From: Streptomyces adelaidensis
Lineage (GTDB): Bacteria; Actinomycetota; Actinomycetes; Streptomycetales; Streptomycetaceae
NCBI RefSeq assembly: GCF_016598475.1
Contig: NZ_JAEMUX010000043.1
Location: 1 to 64,000 of the forward strand
Length of the DNA: 64,000 nucleotides
Direction of reading: 5' to 3'
Shown: positions 53,439 to 61,031 of the stretch, in pieces
How the letters are laid out: each line of letters starts with the position of its first letter
Numbering within the stretch: position 1 is the stretch's first letter
The notes under the pieces: model-generated
The model's database searches: none
Told to the model about the DNA's origin: nothing
What the model saw: only the letters and a program-made list of their open reading frames with translations
Program-made: the position numbers and the translations under genes

Positions 53439-53466
53439 GGTTGCTCGCGCAGTTCCCCGCGCCCCT
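53439..53466 (+). repeat. Dispersed 28-nt repeat, copy 2
   Basis: GGTTGCTCGCGCAGTTCCCC plus 8 more bases matches copy 3 at 59367-59394 with one difference. It lies between the exporter stop and the TetR-family start. Confidence 0.85.
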
Positions 53467-53536
53467 TCAGGGCGCTCCCGCCTAGCATCGTCACCAGTCG
53501 AGCCGGATGAGCGTCACATCTGAAAGGTGCTTCCTC

Positions 53537-54298
53537 GTGAATGTTGCCGGTCGGGCTGGAGGGCGGCCCGCTCGGGCCAGTGTCTGGCTGGAGGACGGGG
53601 CGCGGGCGCGGCGGGGCGGGCAGCCGTCCGGGCTGGACCGGGAGCGGATCACCGCGACGGCCGTACGGCTGCTGGACGCGGAGGGGCTGGCCAAGTTCTC
53701 GATGCGGCGGCTGGCCGCCGAGCTGAACGTGACGGCGATGTCGGTCTACTGGTACGTGGCCACCAAGGACGACCTGCTGGAACTGGCACTCGACCAGGCG
53801 TTCGGCGAGATGCTGCTGCCCCCGGAGGACTCCGCCGCCGACTGGCGGGACCAGCTGCGCGCCCTGGCCGGGCAGTACCGGGCCGTACTGGTCGCGCATC
53901 CCTGGGTGTCGCCACTCGCCGGAACCTTCCTCAACATCGGCCCGCACTCGCTCGACTTCTCGCTCGCCGTGCAGCGCGTGATCCGCCACACCGTTCTGCC
54001 CGCGCACGGCCAGGCAGGGGCCATCTCGGCGGTCTTCCAGTTCGTGTACGGCTTCGGCACGATCGAGGGCCACTTCGTCCAGCGCTGCGCCGCCGCCGGC
54101 ATGACGCAGGAGGAGTACTTCCGCCACGCCATGAGCGCGGTCTCCGACGAGCCCGAGTTCCACCAGGTCATACGGCGGTCCGCCGACCTCATGGAGGCCC
54201 GCGGCGGCGACACCGTCGAGGAGATGCGCGAACGCGACTTCGCCTACGCCCTGGAGACCCTCATCGCCGGCATCGAGGTGATGGCCGCCCGCGGCTGA
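53537..54298 (+). CDS. TetR-family transcriptional regulator (TetR C-terminal class)
   Basis: A 253-residue protein. The N-terminal HTH is DRERITATAVRLLDAEGLAKFSMRRLAAELNVTAMSVYWYVATKDDLLELAL, and the C-terminal ligand domain resembles the tetracycline-repressor class (LGTFLNI-type helices; FVYGFGTIEGHF). It probably represses the exporter at 51902 and possibly itself. GTG 53537 is favoured because AAAGGTG lies upstream. ATG 53507 is an alternative that adds ten residues. Confidence 0.9.
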   Translation: MNVAGRAGGRPARASVWLEDGARARRGGQPSGLDRERITATAVRLLDAEGLAKFSMRRLAAELNVTAMSVYWYVATKDDLLELALDQAFGEMLLPPEDSAADWRDQLRALAGQYRAVLVAHPWVSPLAGTFLNIGPHSLDFSLAVQRVIRHTVLPAHGQAGAISAVFQFVYGFGTIEGHFVQRCAAAGMTQEEYFRHAMSAVSDEPEFHQVIRRSADLMEARGGDTVEEMRERDFAYALETLIAGIEVMAARG

Positions 54299-54369
54299 CT
54301 ACTCCCCGCCCACCAACCGCGCCGGGAACCCACCCGTGGCCACCGGCCCCCACCGCACCGGTGTGACTG
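54299..54369 (-). pseudogene. 3' remnant of a second F420-dependent PPOX oxidoreductase gene
   Basis: Read on the minus strand, the 23 codons before the stop at 54299-54301 give TVTPVRWGPVATGGFPARL plus VGGE, nearly the same as the C-terminus of the intact gene at 54456 (RVTPVRWGPVATGGFPAHL plus VQND). A 35-nt block is identical between 54333-54367 and 54490-54524. Upstream of the block the similarity ends. This is what remains of a tandem duplicate after deletion, or of a gene conversion. Confidence 0.85.
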
Positions 54370-54455
54370 TCTGCTCCGCTCGCGCTGCTTCGCAGGCTTC
54401 GGGAAGCCGCGCCGGACTCCGTCCGTCTGTCGGGCGGGTGGGGGAAGGGCGTGGG

Positions 54456-54926
54456 TCAGTCGTTCTGGACCAGGTGTGCGGGGAATCCTCCCGTGGCCAC
54501 CGGCCCCCACCGCACCGGTGTGACCCGGATGATGGACTTGCCCTGCTTCAGCATGGCCGCCCGATACTCGTCCCAGTCCGGGTGTTCGCCCGAGATGTTG
54601 CGGAAGTACTCCACCAGCGGCTCGACCGACTCCGGTGAGTCGATCACCTCCGCCGTTCCGTCGATCTGGACCCAGGGGCCGTTCCAGTCGTCGCTCAGTA
54701 CGACGACGCTCACCCGCTCGTCGCGCTTGGCGTTGCGCGTCTTGGCCCGCTCGGGGTAGGTGGAGGCCACGATGCGTCCGGCGTCGTCGACCCCGCAGGT
54801 CAGCGGGGATGCCTGGGGGCTGCCGTCGGTCCGTCGGGTGAGCAGGAGCGCCCGGTGCCGGGGGCGTACGAAGTGGAGCAGATCTTCGAGGGAGACCGTC
54901 GTGTTGGTCGCGATGTTCCGTGCCAT
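54456..54926 (-). CDS. PPOX-class F420-dependent oxidoreductase
   Basis: A 156-residue split-barrel flavin/deazaflavin oxidoreductase of the actinobacterial F420-dependent PPOX class (HFVRPRHRALLLTRRTDGSPQASPLTCGVDDAGRIVASTYPERAKTRN). The Arg/Lys-rich cofactor-binding residues lie in LTRRTDG and ERAKTRNAKRDER. Such enzymes reduce various substrates with F420H2. The length is normal. A truncated second copy lies just downstream. Confidence 0.92.
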   Translation of the reverse strand: MARNIATNTTVSLEDLLHFVRPRHRALLLTRRTDGSPQASPLTCGVDDAGRIVASTYPERAKTRNAKRDERVSVVVLSDDWNGPWVQIDGTAEVIDSPESVEPLVEYFRNISGEHPDWDEYRAAMLKQGKSIIRVTPVRWGPVATGGFPAHLVQND

Positions 54927-55024
54927 GCCCGGCAGCCTAGGCCCTCACCCACCCCACGAGCCTGACCCTGTCGTGCCTATCCTCCGACGCCGGACATCCC
55001 CGATGCCCGTCCCTGTGCCCTTCC

Positions 55025-55852
55025 CTATGCCGGCGGCAGCGCCTCGCCCTGGACCGCCTGGATGTCCAGCTCCACCCGCAGCGTCGTTCCGATCGCCGCG
55101 ATCCCCGCCTGCACCACCTGGTTGTAGTTCATGGCGAAGTCCTCGCGGCGGAGTTCGGTGGTGGCCCGGAACGCGGCGCGGGTGCCGCCCCAGGGGTCCG
55201 CGCCGGTGCCCAGGTACGCGAGGTCGAGGTCGACGGGGCGTACGACTCCGTGCATGCCCAGCTCGCCGTGGACGGTCCAGCGGTCGGGGCCGGCGGGGGT
55301 CAGGCCCGTGGAGACGTAGGTGATCTCCGGGTGCCGGTCGGCGTCCAGGAAGTCCGGGGACCGCAGATGCTGGTCGCGCGTGGCGTTGCCCGTGTCGATC
55401 GAGGCGGCCCGGATCACCGCCGCAACCCGGGACTTGGTCCCCTCGTCCGGGGCCGGGGCGATCTCGATCGAGCCCGAGAAGTCGGTGAAGCGGCCGTGGA
55501 CGCTGGAGATGCCCAGGTGCTGGGCGAGGGCGGCGACGGACGAGTGGGCGGGGTCGATGGCCCAGGGCCCGGGCGGCGGCAGTTCCGTACCGCCCGGTCG
55601 GGCCAGGACGACGGTGCCGACCTCGGCGCGCCCGCTCGCGGTCACCAGCGCCCCGGCGGCGAACGGCGTGTAGCCGACCGCCGTGACGATCACGGTGTAC
55701 GCGCCGGGCGCGAGCGCCGTGGGGTCGTGCACGCACCCTTCCGCGTCCGCCTCGGCGCGCAGCACCTGCGTACCGGTCATGTCGGTCACCGTGACGACCG
55801 CGTGCGACACGGCCCATCCGTCCCGGGTGCGGATCCTCGCGGTCAGTCCCAT
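55025..55852 (-). CDS. YceI-family lipid-binding protein with N-terminal carboxypeptidase-regulatory-like domain
   Basis: A 275-residue fusion. Residues about 1-85 are a carboxypeptidase-regulatory-like beta-sandwich (GLTARIRTRDGWAVSHAVVTVTD, APGAYTVIVTAVGYTP). Residues about 95-275 are a YceI beta-barrel (WAIDPAHSSVAALAQHL, GRFTDFSGSIEI, DFLDADRHPEITYVS, LGMHGVVRPVDL). YceI proteins bind isoprenoid or fatty lipids in the envelope, but I see no signal peptide. ATG 55852 follows GAGGAG; ATG 55873 is possible. The same kind of beta-sandwich domain is fused to the MFS exporter encoded upstream. Confidence 0.88.
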   Translation of the reverse strand: MGLTARIRTRDGWAVSHAVVTVTDMTGTQVLRAEADAEGCVHDPTALAPGAYTVIVTAVGYTPFAAGALVTASGRAEVGTVVLARPGGTELPPPGPWAIDPAHSSVAALAQHLGISSVHGRFTDFSGSIEIAPAPDEGTKSRVAAVIRAASIDTGNATRDQHLRSPDFLDADRHPEITYVSTGLTPAGPDRWTVHGELGMHGVVRPVDLDLAYLGTGADPWGGTRAAFRATTELRREDFAMNYNQVVQAGIAAIGTTLRVELDIQAVQGEALPPA

Positions 55853-55878
55853 GTCGGTGCAACTCCTCAGCATGCGAA

Positions 55879-55917
55879 CGGCCGGTGGAGCCTCTGGGGG
55901 AGCGGCTCCACCGGCCG
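55879..55917 (-). terminator. 14-bp hairpin between exporter and YceI genes
   Basis: 55879-55892 pairs perfectly with 55904-55917 around an 11-nt loop. It follows the exporter stop at 55927 on the minus strand and precedes the YceI start by 27 bases. It may end or attenuate the exporter transcript. Confidence 0.65.
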
Positions 55918-55926
55918 ATGGTCCAC

Positions 55927-58365
55927 CTACTCGCCGGGGTGGGCGAGTTCGATGTCGTGGCCGTCGACGCCGGGGCCGGCGACCGTGAGGGCCGTGGCCA
56001 CGGGCGGGTACCCGGTGGCGATGACCGTGTACTCCCCGCCGTCCAGATCGGTGAAGGCGTACGCCCCGTCCGCGCCGGTGGTGGCCGTGCCGACCACGTT
56101 GCCCGCCGCGTCGAGAAGGCTCACGCGGGCGTCGGCCAACGGCCCGCCCGGCGCCCGTACGACCCCCTGGAGCCGGGCCCCGGCCGCCAGGTCGACCTCG
56201 ATCCGGGTGACCCCGGTGCCGCCGATCTCGACGGGCAGGGCGCGCGGGCGGTACCCGGCGGCGTTCACCGCGACCGTGACCGCTCCCGGCACCAGCTCGC
56301 CGAAGCCGAACTCGCCCTGCTCACCGGTGAGTCCGCCGGCCAGCACATCCCCGCGCACATCGGTCACCACGACCATGGCGCCCTTCACGGGCAGCGCGGC
56401 CCCGGCGGCCCGCACCACACCGCTCAGCCCGCTCGTCCCGCTCAGCAGGACGTCGTACGAGAGGGGATCGCCGTTCACGACCACCGTGGACGCCTGCGGC
56501 TGGAACCCGTCGGCGGCGGCGATCAGGACGTACGACCCGGCACCGGGCGCGTCCACCGCGTAGACCCCGTCGGGCCCCGCGACCGAACGGCCGAGCTGCC
56601 GGCCCCCGAGCGAGATCAGCGTGACGGCGGCCCGGGGCACGGGCACGCCCTCGGCACCCCGGACGTGACCCCGTACGGGGATGCCCGGCAGGGGAGCGGC
56701 GGCGGCCTCGGGGGCGGCGGCCTCGACCGGGGCGGCGGCCGGGGCCTGCGCCTCGGCGCCCGTGTCGGCGTCGGTGGCCGCCGCCTGGACCATCGCGCCC
56801 CTGGTCCTCAGCGGGACCTCCTTGATGAAGACGGCGAAGACGAAGGCGAGCAGGGCCAAGGGGGCGGTGTAGAGGAAGACGTCCGCGATGCCGTGGCCGT
56901 AGGCGCTCTCGATGACAGTGCGGATCGGCGTGGGCAGGTTGTCGAGGTCGGGGATCTCCCCGTGGCCCGTCGAGCTCTTGACGCCGAGCTTCGCGAGGCC
57001 CTCCTCCGCGTAGTGCGTGATGCGGTGGCTGAGGACGGCGCCCATCGCGGACACCCCGATGGCGCCGCCGAGGGAGCGGAAGAAGGTCACCATCGAGCTG
57101 GCGGCGCCCAGGTCGCTCGGCGCCACCTGGTTCTGCGTGGCGAGCACCAGGTTCTGCATCATCATGCCGACGCCGAGACCCAGCAGCGCCATGAAGATCG
57201 CGACATGCCAGTACGCGGTGTCGTACCGGATCGTGCCCAGCAGCCCGAGCCCGGCCGTCACCAGCACACCACCGGAGAGCAGCCATGCCTTCCAGCGTCC
57301 GGTGCGGGTGATGACCTGGCCGGAGACGGTCGAGGAGACGAACAGTCCGCCGATCATCGGGATCGTCATCACACCGGACATGGTCGGCGACTTGTCCCGG
57401 GCGAGCTGGAAGTACTGGCTGAAGAAGATCGTGCCCGCGAACATCGCGACGCCGACGAAGAGCGACGACAGCGAGGCGAGGGTGATCGTGCGGTTGCGGA
57501 AGAGGCGCAGCGGGATGATCGGCTCGCTCGCCTTCGACTCGACGAGGACGAAGAGCGCGAGCAGTGCGAGCGTGCCGCCGGTCATCGCGTACGTCTGCCA
57601 GGACACCCAGTCGTACTTGTCCCCGGCGAAGGTCACCCAGACGAGCAGCAGGCAGACCGCCGCGGTGATCAGGAAGGCGCCCGCCCAGTCGACCTTGACC
57701 TGGCGCTTGACGACGGGCAGGTGCAGGGTCCGCTGGAGCACGATCAGGGCCAGTACGGCGAAGGGTACGCCGACGTAGAAGCACCAGCGCCAGCCCAGCC
57801 AGCTGGTGTCGGTGATGACACCGCCGATCAGCGGGCCGCCGACCATCGCGGTCGCGAAGGTGGCGCCGAGGTAGCCGTTGTAGCGGCCGCGCTCACGCGG
57901 GGAGATCATCGCCGCCAAGCAGATCTGGGCCAGGGACGACAGCCCGCCCATGCCGATGCCCTGGACCGCGCGGAACGCGATCAGGGTGCCCGCGTTCTGC
58001 GACAGACCGGCCGCCGCCGAGCCCGCGACGAAGATGACGAGGGCCAGTTGGACCAGCAGCTTCTTGGAGAAGAGGTCGGCGAGCTTGCCCCACAGGGGGG
58101 TGGACGCGGTCATCGAGAGCAGCGAGGCGGTGACGACCCAGGTGTAGGCGCTCTGCCCGCCGCCCAGGTCCTTGATGATGTCGGGCAGCGCGTTCGACAC
58201 GATCGTCGACGACAGGATGGCCACGAACATGCCGAGCAGCAGGCCCGTCAGCGCTTCCATGATCTGCCGGTGTGTCATCGGGGCGTTGTCGTCGCCGTGG
58301 TGGCCGGCGGCGCCCCCTCCGTGCTTGGCGTGAGCCCGCACACCGGTTGGTGTGGTCGTTGCCAT
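55927..58365 (-). CDS. DHA2 MFS exporter fused to three carboxypeptidase-regulatory-like domains
   Basis: An 812-residue protein. Residues about 30-540 form a 14-TM DHA2 exporter: motif A WGKLADLFSKKLL, motif B FRAVQGIGMGGLSSL, motif C ATFATAMVGGPLIGG. After an Ala/Pro/Glu linker (AQAPAAAPVEAAAPEAAAAP), three beta-sandwich modules follow at about 570-650, 650-730 and 730-812 (VRGHVRGAEGVPVPRAAVTLIS, LSGVVRAAGAALPVKGAMVVVT, LQGVVRAPGGPLADARVSLL). The C-terminus of a 14-TM MFS protein is predicted to be cytoplasmic, so these normally extracellular modules would face inside, which is odd. GAAGGAAG precedes ATG 58365. MarR lies upstream. Confidence 0.92.
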   Translation of the reverse strand: MATTTPTGVRAHAKHGGGAAGHHGDDNAPMTHRQIMEALTGLLLGMFVAILSSTIVSNALPDIIKDLGGGQSAYTWVVTASLLSMTASTPLWGKLADLFSKKLLVQLALVIFVAGSAAAGLSQNAGTLIAFRAVQGIGMGGLSSLAQICLAAMISPRERGRYNGYLGATFATAMVGGPLIGGVITDTSWLGWRWCFYVGVPFAVLALIVLQRTLHLPVVKRQVKVDWAGAFLITAAVCLLLVWVTFAGDKYDWVSWQTYAMTGGTLALLALFVLVESKASEPIIPLRLFRNRTITLASLSSLFVGVAMFAGTIFFSQYFQLARDKSPTMSGVMTIPMIGGLFVSSTVSGQVITRTGRWKAWLLSGGVLVTAGLGLLGTIRYDTAYWHVAIFMALLGLGVGMMMQNLVLATQNQVAPSDLGAASSMVTFFRSLGGAIGVSAMGAVLSHRITHYAEEGLAKLGVKSSTGHGEIPDLDNLPTPIRTVIESAYGHGIADVFLYTAPLALLAFVFAVFIKEVPLRTRGAMVQAAATDADTGAEAQAPAAAPVEAAAPEAAAAPLPGIPVRGHVRGAEGVPVPRAAVTLISLGGRQLGRSVAGPDGVYAVDAPGAGSYVLIAAADGFQPQASTVVVNGDPLSYDVLLSGTSGLSGVVRAAGAALPVKGAMVVVTDVRGDVLAGGLTGEQGEFGFGELVPGAVTVAVNAAGYRPRALPVEIGGTGVTRIEVDLAAGARLQGVVRAPGGPLADARVSLLDAAGNVVGTATTGADGAYAFTDLDGGEYTVIATGYPPVATALTVAGPGVDGHDIELAHPGE

Positions 58366-58469
58366 GGGGCTTCCTTCTCTTCTGCGGTCTTTGCGGGTGT
58401 ACGGGTTGCTGGTCGGCGGCTCGGGTCTGCGGCTCTGGCCTGTGGTTCGGGTCTGCTGCCTGTGGGGCG

Positions 58470-58919
58470 TCATGCGGGTGCCCGGGTCGGGTGGGTGGCG
58501 TCGAAGCTCTCGCGCAGCCGGCCGAGGAGCGCGGTGAGCTGTCCGACCTCGTCGTCGGACCAGTCGCCCAGCCGGTCGGCCATCAGCCGGCTGGTGCGCC
58601 GGTACAGCTCGGCGATCACGGCCCGGCCCTCGGGGGTCAGGCGCAGCAGGCGCGAGCGCTTGTCGTCCGGGTCGGGGAGGCGTTCGATCCAGCCCCGCTC
58701 GGCGACGTGCGCGACATGACGGCTGGTCACCGACATGTCCACCGAGAGCAGCTCGGCGAGCCTGCTCATCCGCATCTCCCCGTGCCGGCCGAGCAGGGTC
58801 AGGACGCCCGCCGATCCACCGGGGCAGTCGCTCGGCAGCATCCGCGCGAGCTCCCGCTTCACGGCCCCGACGGCGCTGAGCTGACGGGCCAGCTCCTCGT
58901 ACTGCGCGTGCTCGGCCAT
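58470..58919 (-). CDS. MarR-family transcriptional regulator
   Basis: A 149-residue winged-helix regulator (MRMSRLAELLSVDMSVTSRHVAHVAERGWIERLPDPDDKRSRLLRLTPEG), with the typical DPDDKRSR wing. It is 104 bases upstream of the fused exporter on the same strand and probably represses it and itself in response to a small ligand. GGGAGGGG precedes ATG 58919. Two operator-like repeats lie upstream at 58938-58981. Confidence 0.93.
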   Translation of the reverse strand: MAEHAQYEELARQLSAVGAVKRELARMLPSDCPGGSAGVLTLLGRHGEMRMSRLAELLSVDMSVTSRHVAHVAERGWIERLPDPDDKRSRLLRLTPEGRAVIAELYRRTSRLMADRLGDWSDDEVGQLTALLGRLRESFDATHPTRAPA

Positions 58920-58937
58920 CAAGCCCCTCCCACCTTT

Positions 58938-58981
58938 GTTGCTTAGGGCAACCATAGGAGTTGATGGTTGCTGCAGGCAAA
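58938..58981. promoter_or_regulatory. Twin MarR operator candidates
   Basis: GTTGC-TTAGG-GCAAC (58938-58952) is a perfect inverted repeat, and GTTGC-TGCAG-GCAAA (58967-58981) is a near copy, 29 bases centre to centre. Both sit 19-62 bases before the marR start, where an autorepressor would bind. Confidence 0.75.
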
Positions 58982-59091
58982 TGAAATCGGGCGTACGTGA
59001 CCCAATTCTTGGCAAAGGCGAACGAGGGGGCGGGTCTGTACGGAACACCCGGCTTGGGTACCCCGTCCCCGGTTCGCTAAGGTCTCGGCCC

Positions 59092-59289
59092 ATGGCTGAC
59101 AACCAGGTCCCCCAGGGCAACCACGACCCCGCGGGCAGCACGCAGATGTTCCGCGCCTTCGTCGACGAGCCGGCTCAGGGCGGCCGTCAGGCGCCCGCGC
59201 CCTCGTCCGGACCCCGGGTCGGTGTGATCGTCGGGGTCATCGCGGCGGTGGTGGTTGTGGCGGCGGTCGTCTGGCTCGCGCTCGCGTAG
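59092..59289 (+). CDS. Small C-tail-anchored membrane protein
   Basis: A 65-residue protein. A polar N-terminal half (DNQVPQGNHDPAGSTQMFRAF) is followed by a single C-terminal transmembrane helix (VGVIVGVIAAVVVVAAVVWLALA) and no charged tail, so it is a tail-anchored type. It has no recognised family. ATG 59092 is chosen for the MADNQ start. It is divergent from marR and convergent with the sigN-type gene. Confidence 0.75.
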   Translation: MADNQVPQGNHDPAGSTQMFRAFVDEPAQGGRQAPAPSSGPRVGVIVGVIAAVVVVAAVVWLALA

Positions 59290-59320
59290 GCGCGCCTACG
59301 GGGGTGCCGGGTTCTGTGAT

Positions 59321-59360
59321 CTTGCGGGTGCGGGTGCGGGTGCGGGTGCGGGTGCGGCTG
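59321..59360. repeat. GCGGGT hexanucleotide repeat
   Basis: About six GCGGGT units (with one GCGGCT) occupy 59324-59360, between the small membrane-protein gene and the dispersed repeat. Confidence 0.8.
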
Positions 59361-59366
59361 CGTCGT

Positions 59367-59452
59367 GGTTGATCGCGCAGTTCCCCGCGCCCCTGAAGAC
59401 CGAGGGGGCGCCCCACTGCTTTTAAGGGGCGCGGGGAACTGCGCGACCAGCC
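59367..59452. repeat. Dispersed 28-nt repeat, inverted pair (copies 3 and 4)
   Basis: 59367-59394 and 59425-59452 are nearly exact inverted copies of the 28-nt repeat, separated by 30 bases. Together they form a stem of about 28 bp with a 30-nt loop. They lie between convergent genes, so the pair could act as a bidirectional terminator or structured RNA end. Confidence 0.85.
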
Positions 59453-59488
59453 CCCACCCACCCGCACTCATCCACTACGCACACGACG

Positions 59489-59535
59489 ACGACTACCGCC
59501 GGGTGCCGTGAACAACGGCACCCGGCGGTAGTCGT
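59489..59535 (-). terminator. 21-bp perfect hairpin after the sigN-type gene
   Basis: 59489-59509 pairs perfectly with 59515-59535 around GAACA. It lies 44 bases past the stop codon of the sigma gene. Confidence 0.9.
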
Positions 59536-59578
59536 ACAGGCGTGCTCGGGTGGGACTCGGGTGGGACTTGGGTGGGAC

Positions 59579-60499
59579 TCAGTCCGAGATCAGGCCCTCG
59601 CGGAGCTGCGCCAGCGTCCGGGTGAGCAGGCGCGAGACGTGCATCTGGGAGATGCCGACCTCCTCGCCGATCTGGGACTGCGTCATGTTCGCGAAGAAGC
59701 GGAGCATGATGATCCGCCGCTCGCGGGGCGGCAGCTTGGCGAGCAGGGGCTTGAGGGACTCGCGGTACTCGACCCCTTCGAGCGCGGTGTCCTCGTAGCC
59801 GAGGCGGTCCGCCAGCGAGCCTTCGCCGCCGTCGTCCTCGGGGGCCGGGGAGTCCAGCGACGACGCCGTGTACGCGTTGCCGACCGCGAGGCCGTCGACG
59901 ACGTCCTCCTCCGACACGCCCAGTACGGCGGCGAGTTCGGGGACCGTCGGCGAGCGGTCGAGCTTCTGGGACAGCTCGTCGCTGGCCTTGGTGAGGGCCA
60001 GGCGCAGCTCCTGGAGCCGGCGCGGGACCCGGACCGACCACGAGGTGTCGCGGAAGAACCGCTTGATCTCGCCCACGACCGTCGGCATCGCGAACGTCGG
60101 GAACTCCACGCCCCGTTCGCAGTCGAAGCGGTCGATCGCCTTGATCAGGCCGATCGTTCCGACCTGGACGATGTCCTCCATCGGCTCGTTGCGCGACCGG
60201 AAACGAGCGGCGGCGTAACGCACCAGGGGGAGGTTGAGCTCGATGAGGGTGTCCCGGACATAGGCACGCTCGGGGCTGTTCTCATCCAGTGCGGCCAGCC
60301 GCAGGAACAGGGAGCGGGACAGGGTGCGGGTGTCGATGTTCGCCGAGGCTGTCACGGCCGGAATTTCAGTCACCGGCGGAGCCTGGGGACCGGGAAGGTC
60401 CTCAAGCGCCTGAAGGTCCTGAGGGGCCTGGATAGCGTCGGGCGCGGTCTCGCTCTTCTCGAGCGTGAGCACCTTCGAGCTGCCCTGGTCTGCGGACAT
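59579..60499 (-). CDS. sigN: SigB/SigF-family sigma factor (SigN-like)
   Basis: A 306-residue sigma factor of the SigB/SigF group, without region 1.1. A 75-residue Pro/Ala/Gln-rich N-terminus precedes region 2 (LPLVRYAAARFRSRNEPMEDIVQVGTIGLIKAIDRFD), region 3 and region 4 (LPPRERRIIMLRFFANMTQSQIGEEVGISQMHVSRLLTRTL). AAGGGGGTGG lies before ATG 60499. It is 532 bases downstream of the sigF-type gene, same strand. In S. coelicolor sigN and sigF are neighbours, and SigN is linked to the sub-apical stem of the sporulating hypha. The symbol rests on synteny and sequence from memory. No anti-sigma gene is adjacent. Confidence 0.82.
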   Translation of the reverse strand: MSADQGSSKVLTLEKSETAPDAIQAPQDLQALEDLPGPQAPPVTEIPAVTASANIDTRTLSRSLFLRLAALDENSPERAYVRDTLIELNLPLVRYAAARFRSRNEPMEDIVQVGTIGLIKAIDRFDCERGVEFPTFAMPTVVGEIKRFFRDTSWSVRVPRRLQELRLALTKASDELSQKLDRSPTVPELAAVLGVSEEDVVDGLAVGNAYTASSLDSPAPEDDGGEGSLADRLGYEDTALEGVEYRESLKPLLAKLPPRERRIIMLRFFANMTQSQIGEEVGISQMHVSRLLTRTLAQLREGLISD

Positions 60500-60607
60500 G
60501 CCACCCCCTTTGGGTCGCGGACGGTCGCGGCGGACGCTCCGTCATAAGGAACGCAGCCTCCACCTGAATACCGGCGGCGAGGCCACGGCAAACGCGCTGG
60601 GGGAAGA

Positions 60608-60649
60608 ATGTCACACGTCGGCAACGCGATGTAGTGACATGTCGACATG
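60608..60649. promoter_or_regulatory. Nested palindromes upstream of the sigN-type gene
   Basis: CATGTCGACATG is a 12-bp perfect palindrome at 60638-60649, about 140 bases before the sigma start. ATGTCAC (60608-60614) and GTGACAT (60634-60640) form a second inverted repeat that overlaps it. Control of this gene by a developmental regulator is possible but cannot be shown here. Confidence 0.5.
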
Positions 60650-60926
60650 GAGAGGGTGAATAGGCCCTGGAAACAGATGGTCTGATGGACTTTCAGCCTA
60701 GAACGGACGGAAAGCGGGGTGATTCCCGATTCGCTCTTCCAGGTGATCCCCCGACAGCGCATTCGGTTACGCCCATGGCCTGCGCACGCGTGCCGCTGGC
60801 CGATTCTGTGCGCCCCGGCTGCCTTTGTGCGCCCCGTGTGCCCCATGGTCCATCAGCGACTGCGCGGAGGGCTGCGGTTACCGGCGGTCACGCCCTTCGA
60901 AGGACGATCGGACGGCCGGTCGGAGG

Positions 60927-61028
60927 GCGATCGGAGGGCGATCGGACGGCCCGTCGCAGGGCGATCGGAGGGCGATCGGACGGCCCGTCGCAGCGCGATC
61001 GGAGGGCGATCGGACGGCCGGTCGCGGG
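60927..61028. repeat. Three 34-nt tandem repeats after the sigF-type gene
   Basis: Three contiguous 34-nt units starting GCGATCGGAGGGCGATCGGA occupy 60927-60960, 60961-60994 and 60995-61028, ending 3 bases from the sigF-type stop codon. A degenerate fourth unit precedes them at about 60901. Confidence 0.92.
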
Positions 61029-61031
61029 TGG

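Larger units (their letters stand above)
60500..61031. other. 532-nt region between the two sigma genes
   Basis: No gene is seen. Close to the sigN-type start it has a perfect palindrome, CATGTCGACATG (60638-60649), and an overlapping inverted repeat, ATGTCAC-N19-GTGACAT (60608-60640). At the other end a 34-nt tandem array (60927-61028) abuts the sigF-type stop. Confidence 0.6.

Noticed and set aside
60927..61028. Coding sequence with a repeated peptide
   Set aside because: The 34-nt period is not a multiple of three and the array lies just after a sigma-factor stop.
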